DNA from: Nostoc sp. NMS2
GTDB lineage: Bacteria > Cyanobacteriota > Cyanobacteriia > Cyanobacteriales > Nostocaceae
Reading direction: 5' to 3'
DNA: 64,000 nucleotides
Assembly (NCBI RefSeq): GCF_017115105.1
Contig: NZ_JABXKH010000109.1
Span: 1-64,000 of the forward strand
The notes beneath the pieces are model-generated. The model searched no databases and was not told the origin of the DNA. It saw nothing but the letters and a program-made list of their open reading frames with translations. The position numbers and the translations under genes were made by a program. This document shows positions 52,246 to 62,106 of the stretch, in pieces (position 1 is the first letter of the stretch; each line of letters begins with the position of its first letter).

Positions 52246-55200
52246 ATGACCACATCTGCCGAAGTGCGATCGCATTTAATCCGCGCCATGCAACTAGACT
52301 TGGTGGGGCCAACCCCTGATGATGTTGAATATGGCGAGGAAATCCTCACCCAAGCTCCTTCTAAGTGGTATCTTACAGGTTTTTTAGTACCTTTTGGAGC
52401 GCCTGTTGAAGTGCGATCGGACGAAACAGCAGATGACACACTCGAACAACTTAGTAGCAGTGATACTAATGAAGATGCCAATGCTCCCGAAGCCTCCTCA
52501 GCCCGTAAAGCTCACTTTCCTTCTTCCATTGGCTTGAGCTTTCTTCTACCAGAAAATACCACAGAACTGAATATAACTGTGCAATGGGGTGACTACCAAT
52601 TTCTTGAAAGCGAAACAGAATTAGATGATAGCGAGAATCCCCAGTCAGCCAAGCAAGAATTATGGCAACGCTCTCCTCATTGCATTAGTATGCCTATTTC
52701 CCTGCTGGGAAATCAGCGAAAAATTCAGATTGAAGTTCCAGACAGCAACGGCTTAAAGTTATTTGTGTCAAATCGGGCTGTAGCTTCATCACCTCAACAA
52801 AAACTCCCTGTTGGTACGCGTTCAGTTTCAGTATTCTTAGTTAACTACCGCAGCAACAATCCCAACCAAAAGCACGACATCAGTTTTATTTTTCAAGCCT
52901 GCCTCACCATCCGCACAGCTGACGCTTTTGTATCCCGCCCTAACTTGCGGGGGCAAAACAGCCAAGACAGGGACGAAGCGGTGTCAAGCCTGCAATACCG
53001 CAACGATTGCGAATATGCTGTTGGACACAACGTTTCTGCTATTACTATCCTTAGCTCGAATCATATCTGTCAAGAAATTCGTACTAACTGGATGCCCACA
53101 GCAGAGGTGGCCAGAGTAGAACCAGCAGAAATTCCGGGGCTAGAACTAGGCATGGAAGCACTAGCTAAGGCAAAAGACGCGGCAACTATATCTGAGATGG
53201 TTTACCCAATGGTGACTGCATATACTGACTGGATTACCAAACAGCAAGCCGCAGCCCCCACTGAACCGCACCAGAGAAAGATGAAGAGTGAATTATTAAC
53301 CACAGCTAGCAGAATTAAGCAACGCATAGCCGCCGGATTACAAGCTTTAGACGATCCTCTGGTGTTAGAAGCTTTTCAAATTGCTAACCAAGCCCTAGCA
53401 ACTGCTAGAAGACAACGCCTAACTCACGATAATCCAGACAAATCCCCTGAAGACTTTTCACCACCGAAGTGGCGACCTTTCCAGCTAGCTTTTCTGCTGT
53501 TGAACATCCTGAGCATTGCTCAACCAGAACATCCAGATCGGGAAATAGTAGATTTGCTGTTCTTTCCCACTGGTGGCGGCAAAACCGAAGCCTATTTAGG
53601 GTTGGCAGCGTTTACTCTCGTGCTGCGTCGTCTGCGCGATCCTAGTATCCACTCTGCTGGTGTCAGCGTTCTCATGCGCTACACTCTGCGCCTCCTGACT
53701 CTAGACCAATTGGAAAGAGCCGCAACCCTCGTCTGTGCCTTAGAACTAGAACGTCAGCAAAATCCTAGACTAGGTAAGCATCCCTTTGAGATTGGGTTGT
53801 GGGTTGGGCAGGGTGCCACACCCAATAAAATGGGTAAAAAAGGCGACAAAGATAATTCAGCTTGGGCGCGGACTCAAGAATTTGATCGGCATTATCCTCA
53901 TAAACCAAAGCCGATTCCCCTAGAAAGGTGTCCTTGGTGTGGCACGGAATTGAAAGCGCGATCGTTTCAACTTTTACCACTTGCGGATGCACCTACTGAC
54001 CTGCGGGTAATCTGCGACAATCGGAAAAAACACGCGGATGGTAAACCTGCTTGTGTATTTAAAGGCAACAATCCCCTACCCATCGTAGCCGTAGATGAAC
54101 AAATCTATCGACGGCTTCCTTGCTTCATAATTTCCACCGTTGATAAATTTGCGAATCTGCCTTGGGTTGGTCAAACTGGAGCGCTATTTGGCAAGGTAAC
54201 TCATTTTGATGAAAAAGTAGGATTCACTGGGCCAGCTGATGCTAAAACCAAAGGTCGAGCCTTAGACAAAAATTTACCTCCACCAGATTTGATTATTCAA
54301 GACGAATTGCACTTGATTTCTGGGCCTCTGGGAACAATGGTGGGATTATACGAAACGGTTATCGATGTTCTGTGTAGTGTGACGCACAATAATAAAACTA
54401 TCCGACCGAAGATTATTGCCTCCACTGCTACAGTCCGCCGTGCGGAGCGCCAAATTCAAGCTTTGTTTAGTCACAGCCAGGTAGATATTTTTCCGCCTCC
54501 TGGGCCAGATCGCCACGACTCCTTTTTTGCCGAAACCGTACCAATCACTAAAACACCGGGACGGCTTTATGTCGGAGTTGTAGCCCAAGGACGCAGCCTT
54601 AAAGTAGTTCTGTTACGAGCATACTTAGCCCTGTTGGGAGCAGCTAAACAAGCTTGGGAAGATGCCGGCGGAAAAACAAATCAGCATAATCCTGCTGACC
54701 CTTATATGACACTGCTAGGTTATTTTAATTCCCTGCGGGAATTGGGTGGTAGTCGCCGCCTAGTGGAAGATGAGGTAAACTCCCGCCTGAGTCATTATGG
54801 CGATCGCCGTCGCTACCAAGAACCGTTTAGCTTATTTTGCGATCGCAAAATTGATGATGAACCGGAAGAATTAACCTCTCGCATCAGCACTAACAAAATT
54901 GCTAATACCAAACGTCGTCTAGCTTTACCTTTTCATGAGAAAGAAAGAGTTGATATTGCCCTAGCAACTAACATGATTTCCGTAGGGCTAGATATCACCC
55001 GCTTAGGGCTGATGGTAGTTTTAGGACAGCCGAAAACCACTGCTGAATACATCCAAGCCACCAGCCGCGTCGGTCGAGAAGCTGAAAAACCTGGTTTAGT
55101 CGTTACCTTACTCAACATTCACCGACCGCGCGATCGCTCTCACTACGAACGTTTTCAAATCTGGCATGATACTTTCTACCGCACAGTGGAAGCAAGTAGC

Positions 55201-55668
55201 GTTACTCCCTTCTCACCCCGCGCCATCGATCGCGGTTTATCAGGTGTTACCGTTGCCCTTGCCAGATTAGGTAATGCAGAGATGACAGCGCCTCTAGGTG
55301 CTGCTCAAATTACCCAACATCGCCTGCTTTTAGATTTTGTGGTGGATGCGATCGTTAAACGTGCAGAAGGACATAGCCCCTTAAAAGCCGATGAAGCCGA
55401 AAGTCTGCGTCAAGAAATCCGGCGACAAGTTATAGACCGTTTAGATACATGGCAACATATTGCCGTGCAAGACCAACGCCTACAATATCAACGCAATGAA
55501 GTAGAGATGGCAGCCCCTTTACTACTTGATGCCCTTGACCCCAAGGCGGACAAAGAAAGTAGCGATCGGCAAAAATTCAAAGCCCAGCGCAGCTTGCGAG
55601 ATGTCGAGCCAGTAGTGAAACTTTTTGTGCGTGACCCTGTTGGTTTAGAAATAGAGGAAGAAGTTTAA
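52246..55668 (+). CDS. drmA: DrmA, DISARM helicase
   Basis: The 1140-residue protein has Walker A LLFFPTGGGKTEAYLGLAAF (about residue 440), Walker B LIIQDELHLISGPLG (about 680), SATVRRAERQIQALF (motif III) and ALATNMISVGLDITRLGLMV with QATSRVGREAEKPGL (motifs V and VI). A CxxC pair near ERCPWCGTELKAR may bind zinc. This is the pattern of DrmA, the helicase that pairs with DrmB and recognises incoming DNA with free ends. Its last base is the first base of drmB, so the two are coupled. Confidence 0.93.
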   Translation: MTTSAEVRSHLIRAMQLDLVGPTPDDVEYGEEILTQAPSKWYLTGFLVPFGAPVEVRSDETADDTLEQLSSSDTNEDANAPEASSARKAHFPSSIGLSFLLPENTTELNITVQWGDYQFLESETELDDSENPQSAKQELWQRSPHCISMPISLLGNQRKIQIEVPDSNGLKLFVSNRAVASSPQQKLPVGTRSVSVFLVNYRSNNPNQKHDISFIFQACLTIRTADAFVSRPNLRGQNSQDRDEAVSSLQYRNDCEYAVGHNVSAITILSSNHICQEIRTNWMPTAEVARVEPAEIPGLELGMEALAKAKDAATISEMVYPMVTAYTDWITKQQAAAPTEPHQRKMKSELLTTASRIKQRIAAGLQALDDPLVLEAFQIANQALATARRQRLTHDNPDKSPEDFSPPKWRPFQLAFLLLNILSIAQPEHPDREIVDLLFFPTGGGKTEAYLGLAAFTLVLRRLRDPSIHSAGVSVLMRYTLRLLTLDQLERAATLVCALELERQQNPRLGKHPFEIGLWVGQGATPNKMGKKGDKDNSAWARTQEFDRHYPHKPKPIPLERCPWCGTELKARSFQLLPLADAPTDLRVICDNRKKHADGKPACVFKGNNPLPIVAVDEQIYRRLPCFIISTVDKFANLPWVGQTGALFGKVTHFDEKVGFTGPADAKTKGRALDKNLPPPDLIIQDELHLISGPLGTMVGLYETVIDVLCSVTHNNKTIRPKIIASTATVRRAERQIQALFSHSQVDIFPPPGPDRHDSFFAETVPITKTPGRLYVGVVAQGRSLKVVLLRAYLALLGAAKQAWEDAGGKTNQHNPADPYMTLLGYFNSLRELGGSRRLVEDEVNSRLSHYGDRRRYQEPFSLFCDRKIDDEPEELTSRISTNKIANTKRRLALPFHEKERVDIALATNMISVGLDITRLGLMVVLGQPKTTAEYIQATSRVGREAEKPGLVVTLLNIHRPRDRSHYERFQIWHDTFYRTVEASSVTPFSPRAIDRGLSGVTVALARLGNAEMTAPLGAAQITQHRLLLDFVVDAIVKRAEGHSPLKADEAESLRQEIRRQVIDRLDTWQHIAVQDQRLQYQRNEVEMAAPLLLDALDPKADKESSDRQKFKAQRSLRDVEPVVKLFVRDPVGLEIEEEV

Positions 55669-57551
55669 TGAAGAAGTCAAATAATAAAATAAAACCACAA
55701 GCAGAAATCCGCCAAAGCCAGCTTTTATCAACCTTTGGCCCGGGAGCGATGGTAGATTTACCTAAATACTCGGTAGTAATTGGGGGATTGACCTACTGGA
55801 AAGGCGAAATGCAGCCTATTCGTGAAGACCGTTTGAAAGATAAAGTTTGCGAAATGCTGCAAGTTAAGAATATCGAACTATTTAGTCCACCGCGAGAGAC
55901 TTCAGACCCGAATATGCCTCTTAGTGGTGTGGATGCATTTATTTTTCCTGCTTGGTTTGTAGCTCAAGTTGATCAAACCATTCGCTTCAACGGGAAAGAT
56001 TATCGTACCCGTCCCCTAGCTAACTGGCGAACAGTTAAGGAGGGATCAAAATTTGAAGGACAGCGCGTGTCATACGTACCAGTCCGCTTTGTGCAAGCTT
56101 GTATAAATGGACATCTGAGTGATATAAACTGGTACGCCTTTGCCCATAAAGATTTTGAAACCACCTGTCGGGGACAACTGTGGCTAGATGAAGGTGGCTC
56201 TGGCAATGACTTTGAAGAAATTTTTGTGCGCTGTGAAGGCTGCAAAGCTCGTCGTCCACTTTCCATAGCTAAAGCCAAAAATTCCAAAGTTTTCGGACAA
56301 TGCCAAGGGGATCGTCCTTGGCTGGGTGCTAAAGCTCAGGAACCTTGTTGGGTTTGTGCCCCAGATAAATCAGGTAATATTGTCCAAACCAACGAACGAG
56401 AACATAACCGTCTTTTGGTACGTTCTGCTAGTAATGCCTATTTTGCTCAAACCCTCAGCGTGATTTCGATTCCAGATGCTGATGAGCAATTGAAAAAAGT
56501 AGTGGATCGCCATTACTTACAGGACTTGGAATATTTGGAAGACTTAGATGAAGTGCAAAAAAATCTGAAAAGGAATCCTAAGTATGCTGACTTAACTAAA
56601 TTTGGATCGGAGGTGGTTTGGGCAGAAATTCAACGCCGTCAAAGTGGAAGAAGCAGCGATTCTAAAACCATCAAACAAGTAGAAATTGAAGCCTTACTTT
56701 CTTGTTCAGCAGAAATAGGTACTTCTAATGACGAGTTTTACGCTAGTAAACGCAAGTTAGATAATTTCAATCCTGCACTATTGCCATTTATAGAACAGGT
56801 GGTGTTAGTGCATCGTCTGCGAGAAGTGATTGCCCAAGTTGGCTTTACCCGTTTTGAGGCATCCATCCCTAATATTGAAGGAGAAATTGATGATTTAAGC
56901 ATTAATGTGCGGCGTGCTGATTTGGATTTTGAACGTCAATGGGTGCCTGCGATCGAGAATAAAGGCGAAGGGGTGTTTATTGCCTTTAACAAACAAGCGA
57001 TAAAAGATTGGCAGCAACGGAAGGCTGTTAAACAACAGGGGCAAAAATTAGAAAGGGGTTTCAATGTCTGGCGCGATCGCAAGGGCATTCCCCCTGAAAA
57101 AGCCATTTTCCCTGGACTTCCTTATATCATGCTCCATTCCCTATCACACCTCTTGATTACAGCAGTATCTTTGGAGTGTGGTTATGCAGCTAGTTCAATT
57201 CGTGAACGCATCTATGCCAGTGATGCAGGTTATGGCATCCTTTTATATACTGGTTCTCCCGGTTCTGAGGGGACTTTAGGGGGACTTGTACAAGTAGGGA
57301 ATCAACTTGAAGAACATTTGAATGTTGCCCTAGAGTTGGGAAAACTTTGTTCTAACGATCCAGTATGCGCTCAACATCAACCAGATAACGTACAAGAGGA
57401 AAGATTTTTACACGGATCTGCTTGTCACGGATGCCTACTGATCGCGGAAACTTCCTGCGAACGCCGCAATGAGTTTCTCGATAGAGCATTGGTTGTGGCT
57501 ACTGTTGAAGGACTAGGAGCAGAATTCTTTCCAGATCAGGTACTTGTTTAA
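55668..57551 (+). CDS. drmB: DrmB, DISARM DUF1998 protein
   Basis: The 627-residue protein begins with AEIRQSQLLSTFGPGAMVDL, typical of DrmB, and ends in a DUF1998 zinc region: LGKLCSNDPVCAQHQPDN and HGSACHGCLLIAETSCERRN. A further cysteine group lies in the middle (RCEGCKARRPLSIA, then QEPCWVCAPD). DrmB forms a stable complex with DrmA. The start ATG overlaps the drmA stop by one base, and drmC follows with the same arrangement. The protein is full length. Confidence 0.92.
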   Translation: MKKSNNKIKPQAEIRQSQLLSTFGPGAMVDLPKYSVVIGGLTYWKGEMQPIREDRLKDKVCEMLQVKNIELFSPPRETSDPNMPLSGVDAFIFPAWFVAQVDQTIRFNGKDYRTRPLANWRTVKEGSKFEGQRVSYVPVRFVQACINGHLSDINWYAFAHKDFETTCRGQLWLDEGGSGNDFEEIFVRCEGCKARRPLSIAKAKNSKVFGQCQGDRPWLGAKAQEPCWVCAPDKSGNIVQTNEREHNRLLVRSASNAYFAQTLSVISIPDADEQLKKVVDRHYLQDLEYLEDLDEVQKNLKRNPKYADLTKFGSEVVWAEIQRRQSGRSSDSKTIKQVEIEALLSCSAEIGTSNDEFYASKRKLDNFNPALLPFIEQVVLVHRLREVIAQVGFTRFEASIPNIEGEIDDLSINVRRADLDFERQWVPAIENKGEGVFIAFNKQAIKDWQQRKAVKQQGQKLERGFNVWRDRKGIPPEKAIFPGLPYIMLHSLSHLLITAVSLECGYAASSIRERIYASDAGYGILLYTGSPGSEGTLGGLVQVGNQLEEHLNVALELGKLCSNDPVCAQHQPDNVQEERFLHGSACHGCLLIAETSCERRNEFLDRALVVATVEGLGAEFFPDQVLV

Positions 57552-58348
57552 TGGGTTTTCTTAACCTCAGTCGTCCAACCCTCGTTAATTTAGCAGCAGC
57601 TTTAGAAACTGGCAGACTTTCCCCGCCCTTTTCTATATCCAATGTAGCTAACTACATCCCTGCGGCTTTGAATCGAGACATAGTTGATGAACTCAACCGC
57701 CTCAATGTTATGGGCGTACATTCTCAGCATATTGCTTACACACTGCGACTGCTGGCAGAAGAACGAAGTACATCCCAAGCTGTGAGCGATCGCATTGACT
57801 TAGTTTGGACTGGCCCAGAAATTGTTGGTTCTCAAAGCCGCGATACTAGTGTTGTTGTGCGCGAGTTGTTTAGCACTGCCAAAACAAGTGTTCTGATTTC
57901 TAGCTTTGCTATTGATAAAAGACAAAAAGCACGAGAGTTATTTATGGTGCTGGCAGAACGAATGGATTTTAACCCAGAATTAAATGTGCGAATGTTTCTT
58001 AACGTCAACCGACCGCACAACAGTGAAGTGCCAACATCTACTTTACTACGGGAGTTTGCCAGTAGTTTTCGCCAAGATATTTGGCCAGGAAAAAGACTAC
58101 CTGAAGTATTTCACGATCCGCGATCGCTGATGGTGGGTGTGGAATCAAAAGCTTGTTTACACGCCAAGTGTGTTGTTGTAGATCAGGAGCGTGTACTTGT
58201 TACCTCCGCTAATTTTACAGAAGCGGCTCACGAGCGCAATATCGAAGCTGGTGTATTACTCAATGATCCAATAACGGCTATTGCTTTGCAAATGCAATTT
58301 GAAAGCTTGGTTACAAGAAATATCCTATGTCGAATTCCTGGAATCTGA
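57551..58348 (+). CDS. drmC: DrmC, DISARM phospholipase D-type protein
   Basis: The 265-residue protein has one PLD motif, CLHAKCVVVDQERVLVTSAN (HxKxxxxD, about residue 197), followed by FTEAAHERNIEAGVL. PLD-family nucleases cut DNA as dimers. In DISARM, DrmC is variable in importance. The start shares a base with the drmB stop. It is the last core DISARM gene; the next gene begins 148 bp later, behind a leader repeat. Confidence 0.9.
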   Translation: MGFLNLSRPTLVNLAAALETGRLSPPFSISNVANYIPAALNRDIVDELNRLNVMGVHSQHIAYTLRLLAEERSTSQAVSDRIDLVWTGPEIVGSQSRDTSVVVRELFSTAKTSVLISSFAIDKRQKARELFMVLAERMDFNPELNVRMFLNVNRPHNSEVPTSTLLREFASSFRQDIWPGKRLPEVFHDPRSLMVGVESKACLHAKCVVVDQERVLVTSANFTEAAHERNIEAGVLLNDPITAIALQMQFESLVTRNILCRIPGI

Positions 58349-58377
58349 CTATTTTAAGCAAGATGTTATGACCTATT

Positions 58378-58415
58378 AGCTTTTTTAAGACAATCACAAA
58401 TACTACTGCATCATT
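58378..58415 (+). repeat. Leader repeat upstream of UvrD-like gene
   Basis: AGCTTTTTTAAGACAATCAC and the 18 bases after it match 62003-62039 at about 31 of 38 positions. Both copies lie 70-80 bp before a start codon of a plus-strand defence-type gene. This may be a shared promoter or operator region, or a duplicated leader. Confidence 0.5.
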
Positions 58416-58495
58416 ACATCAATAAAACAACTTCAACTCGGAACTCTAGCTTAGTGGATGAACTTTATTTAATGTTTAACCTAAAACTCTTATAA

Positions 58496-60706
58496 ATGAT
58501 TAACTTAACTACCTTTCATTCGTGTATTGCTCAATCTAATGCTCGTGGTTATGACCTGGATAACAAACAGAAGGAAGCTGTAGAGTATAGCGGAGGTTCT
58601 TTATGGCTGATAGCAGGGCCAGGTTCAGGGAAAAGTGAGGTATTGGTTACACGCACCTTAAAACTGCTTTGTGTAGATGGGGTTAAACCACGCTCAATTT
58701 TGTTAACCACCTTCACTCAAAAGGCAGCGCGTAACCTTGAAGACAGATTGGCTACTTACTTGGTAGCATTACAGAACGCTGATTCTAGTCTTCGAGACGT
58801 AGACTTAGCAGAGATAAGGATAGGGACATTGCATAGCCTATGTAATGACATCCTCCAAGAATACCGTTATCCGAAATATCAAAATGTTCGACTTCTGGAT
58901 CAGGTAGAACAGGATCTATTTGTTTATCGTCATGCTTCAATTGCAGATCATCAAGATTTAAACTTCTGGACACAGTTTGCTCATGCTGTTCGTGATTGGA
59001 GAGACAAAAAATATCCTCCTAACAAGTGGAAGCGTGCTAAGGCAGCAGTCACACTTTTTAACCATATTGTAGAAGATTATGTTGATGTCCAAAAGATGCT
59101 TTTGGCTGGTGAAAACTGGGCAACTCTTGCAGGTTTTTACCAGCAATATACTCAAGCATTGCGGGATAAATATCGTTGTGACTTTGCTCATCTTCAAGCT
59201 TGCTTTCTTGAATTCCTAACCTCTTCTGCTAGTAAACGATTTTTAGAGGGAGACGGTCAAAATCAGCTTCCACTGCTGCACATACTCGTTGATGAATACC
59301 AAGACACTAATCCAATCCAAGAGCAGATATATCTTGCCCTTGCTAACCAGACACCACACAGTATTACCGTAGTGGGGGATGATGACCAAGCTTTATACCG
59401 TTTCCGAGGTGGAAATGTATCCTGCATGGTTAATTTTGACAAAGCTTGCCTAGCAGCCTTCGGTGTATCTCCTAAACAAATTCAACTAGATAAAAACTAC
59501 CGTTCTCACTCTAGTATCGTTAATTTTTTTAACGACTACATCACTTCTTTTCCAGAAATGAAAACTTCTGGGGTACGTGCGCCCGGTAAAAATCCAGTCA
59601 ATGCAGCATCTTCCATTACTGGCTCATACCCTGCTGTTTCTTGGATAACTCAGAAAAACGCAGGTAATTTACCAGATGCTGTTGCCAGTTTAATCAAAAA
59701 CCACTTAATAGGTGATGGAATCATATCTGATTTTAGCCAGTGTGTTTTGCTGATGCGTAGTGCTAAAGACTCAAAAAACAACGCCGGATTGTATCTTGCT
59801 GCATTCCAGAAATATAATATTCCCGTTTATAATCCTCGCTCAAAGTCATTTATGGAAAGCGAAGAAGTGCAGTGTTTACTTGCTGCTTTGGTACAGGTGA
59901 TTGATAGAAAACACACTTTTAGTTACAAATACAAAGATCCAACTGGAAAACCTTTCTCATGGGTTGCAACCATTGATGAATGGTTTAAAACATTGGATAT
60001 AGTTAGAAGTAAATCTAATGTTGTCACACAACAATTAGATGACTACTTAAAACGTAGTAATGAAGAACTGCCAAAGTTGTGTGCATTCAACAATCAAAGT
60101 GTTTTTCTAAACCTGAATCTACTAGAAATTATCTATCGAATTCTCGCCCTAGAACCATTTCAAACATGGCAACAAGAACCTGTAAGAAATTTACGTCTTT
60201 CTAAGGTTAGTCGTCTTTTTGATGGATATCACAGTTTTAAATTAGATGGTTTGCGCTCAAACTCAGATGGAACTGATCTTGATCCAGGTTTTCTGCATCG
60301 TTTTTACAGCATGTTTATAAGCTACCTGATAGACGCTGGGATTGATGATGACGAAGATGAAGAAGTAATTGTACCCCAAGGGTATCTACCAGTAATGACT
60401 ATTCACCAAGCAAAAGGCTTAGAGTTTCCTTTTGTCTTAGTTGGACAACTGGGTAAAAAAGGAGAGGTTGGAGCCGCACAAATTCTGGAGCGAGATTTAG
60501 AACCATTTAGGCAGGATATTTATCCCAGAAATACACGAACTCCAGAATTACTGGCGGTTGAAGATGATATCCGTTTACTATATGTAGCTTACTCACGCGC
60601 ACAGCATGGTCTAATTTTAGTTGGCACACAAGATCATATTAAAAATCATGTAGCTGCACCTGGACGTAACTACACTAATTTTCGACAAAATACACTCGTA
60701 ATTTGA
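58496..60706 (+). CDS. UvrD/Rep-like SF1 helicase
   Basis: The 736-residue protein has all UvrD motifs: LIAGPGSGKSEVLVTRTL (Walker A, residue 38), TTFTQKAARNLEDRL (Ia), HILVDEYQDTNPIQEQI (II), VVGDDDQALYRFRGG (III), LDKNYRSHSSIVNFFNDY (IV), PVMTIHQAKGLEFPFVLVGQ (V) and LLYVAYSRAQHGLILVG (VI). It is followed with a four-base overlap, or a 12-bp gap, by an Fe-S PD-(D/E)XK nuclease, so the pair resembles AddAB/RecBCD in plan. Placement right after DISARM suggests an anti-phage role; that is inference. Confidence 0.9.
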   Translation: MINLTTFHSCIAQSNARGYDLDNKQKEAVEYSGGSLWLIAGPGSGKSEVLVTRTLKLLCVDGVKPRSILLTTFTQKAARNLEDRLATYLVALQNADSSLRDVDLAEIRIGTLHSLCNDILQEYRYPKYQNVRLLDQVEQDLFVYRHASIADHQDLNFWTQFAHAVRDWRDKKYPPNKWKRAKAAVTLFNHIVEDYVDVQKMLLAGENWATLAGFYQQYTQALRDKYRCDFAHLQACFLEFLTSSASKRFLEGDGQNQLPLLHILVDEYQDTNPIQEQIYLALANQTPHSITVVGDDDQALYRFRGGNVSCMVNFDKACLAAFGVSPKQIQLDKNYRSHSSIVNFFNDYITSFPEMKTSGVRAPGKNPVNAASSITGSYPAVSWITQKNAGNLPDAVASLIKNHLIGDGIISDFSQCVLLMRSAKDSKNNAGLYLAAFQKYNIPVYNPRSKSFMESEEVQCLLAALVQVIDRKHTFSYKYKDPTGKPFSWVATIDEWFKTLDIVRSKSNVVTQQLDDYLKRSNEELPKLCAFNNQSVFLNLNLLEIIYRILALEPFQTWQQEPVRNLRLSKVSRLFDGYHSFKLDGLRSNSDGTDLDPGFLHRFYSMFISYLIDAGIDDDEDEEVIVPQGYLPVMTIHQAKGLEFPFVLVGQLGKKGEVGAAQILERDLEPFRQDIYPRNTRTPELLAVEDDIRLLYVAYSRAQHGLILVGTQDHIKNHVAAPGRNYTNFRQNTLVI

Positions 60707-60717
60707 ATAAATTATTT

Positions 60718-61725
60718 ATGACAAAACCATTTAAAGGGATTTCTGTACCTCTATCTAATAATACTGTGGTGAAACGCCGATATAGTGTTACTCAAGATGT
60801 CGTTTCTTTTCGGCGCTGCGCCCGTCAGTATGGTGCTTTTAATGTTCACAAATATGCACCTGCCCAGCAAACTCAAACTTACTTCGGTACTATAATTCAC
60901 CAAGTTTTAGATCGCTGTCATGCCCACTATCATGGAATAGTTGATCCGTCAAACAAAGGCTTGCTTCCTGATAATGGACTTACTCTCAGTGAAGAAGAGA
61001 TTCGTGACTATTTTAATGAAGTTAAAGGCGCACAAAAGACTGGGGAAGCAGTACCATCACCTCCAAGCGATATTATCAGGTATTTTATTCAGGTTGAGAA
61101 TGGTTTGAATAGCAAAGGAATTCTGGCTATTAGATCGGATACGCGAGTTCAAGCTGTAAAGATTCTCCAATATTTCAATGCTCTCGAAGGCCCGACACTT
61201 TATCCACGCGTTAAAGACACAGAACATAGATTGCAGGCAGATCAGACTAATCATGTTCTTCATGGAGTTGTGGATCTGCTTGTAGATATAAGTGATGAAA
61301 ACTTAGACCCTGCAAACTGCGAGATGTGGGACTACAAAGGTAGTAGTCGCGTTGGTTTAAAGCCTAAAGACTTAGAGACGTATGAATTCCAAATGCGAGT
61401 TTATGCCTATCTCTACCAACGCAAGCACGGCGTTTTGCCACGAAAAGCGGTTTTGTATTTCCTTAACGAACTTGACGGATCTACCTGCCCATCTAAACGT
61501 CCCGTTAATGCTCTTGTGGAAGTCAGTATTGAGCCTAGCGAAATTCAAGTGGCGATAAATGAGTTTACTAAGACGGTAAATCAGATTGAACAATCACGTT
61601 GTACTAACAAATGGGAGGCTCCCGCTCCGGGCGATATTAGTGAACAAGATTGTAAAAGCTGTGATTTACGTTGGTATTGCAAAACTCCTAATGGTGGCAA
61701 GGGGGTAAAACCTATATATCCATAG
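60718..61725 (+). CDS. PD-(D/E)XK nuclease with Fe-S cluster, AddB/Cas4-like
   Basis: I choose ATG 60718 (MTKPFKGISVPLSNNTVVKR); a TTG at 60703 would overlap the helicase stop. The nuclease core has HGVVDLLVDISDE, MWDYKGSSRVG (D-Y-K) and LETYEFQMRVYAYLYQRKHG, as in RecB-family nucleases. A cysteine before the core (VVSFRRCARQYGAF) and three at the end (EQDCKSCDLRWYCK) fit the four-cysteine Fe-S site of AddB and Cas4. It probably acts on the ends opened by the helicase encoded just before it. Confidence 0.85.
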   Translation: MTKPFKGISVPLSNNTVVKRRYSVTQDVVSFRRCARQYGAFNVHKYAPAQQTQTYFGTIIHQVLDRCHAHYHGIVDPSNKGLLPDNGLTLSEEEIRDYFNEVKGAQKTGEAVPSPPSDIIRYFIQVENGLNSKGILAIRSDTRVQAVKILQYFNALEGPTLYPRVKDTEHRLQADQTNHVLHGVVDLLVDISDENLDPANCEMWDYKGSSRVGLKPKDLETYEFQMRVYAYLYQRKHGVLPRKAVLYFLNELDGSTCPSKRPVNALVEVSIEPSEIQVAINEFTKTVNQIEQSRCTNKWEAPAPGDISEQDCKSCDLRWYCKTPNGGKGVKPIYP

Positions 61726-61860
61726 CTAAACTAATAAGAATTTAGCAAGAAAAGGTGCAACTTGTTTGTTACCAATGGTTCAAGGATAGGGAGTAGGATA
61801 GCAGTTTATTTAGTTGATATTTTAGGCAATTGATGATAGTGCAATAGAAAAAAATAGTGA

Positions 61861-61975
61861 TATAGGAACCATATTTGATTTTTGAAAAAAACTCAGTACA
61901 CTTATACTCCCTTCTTCTCTATTCCCTGTTTCCTTCCTACGCAAGTAATTTCAAAAATCAAATCGGGCTGCTATA
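61861..61975. mobile_element. MITE, TA-flanked, 115 bp
   Basis: Left end TATAGGAACCATATTTGATT and right end, reversed, TATAGCAGCCCGATTTGATT, both continuing TTTGAAA. TA lies at both edges. It is related to the MITE at 31185-31391 and sits in the gap between the nuclease and the DUF262-HNH gene. Confidence 0.72.
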
Positions 61976-62002
61976 TCAGAATGTAATAAGCAATGATGTG
62001 TC

Positions 62003-62039
62003 AGCTTTTTCAAGGCAATCCAAATATTATCTCATCATT
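62003..62039 (+). repeat. Leader repeat upstream of DUF262-HNH gene
   Basis: AGCTTTTTCAAGGCAATCCA and following; the second copy of the motif at 58378-58415. Confidence 0.5.
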
Positions 62040-62106
62040 TAAAGTATCTGATTTTTTAAGTAAATACCCGGTTATAGAACTTGTAATAAAAGAGCAAAAA
62101 TAGCCT

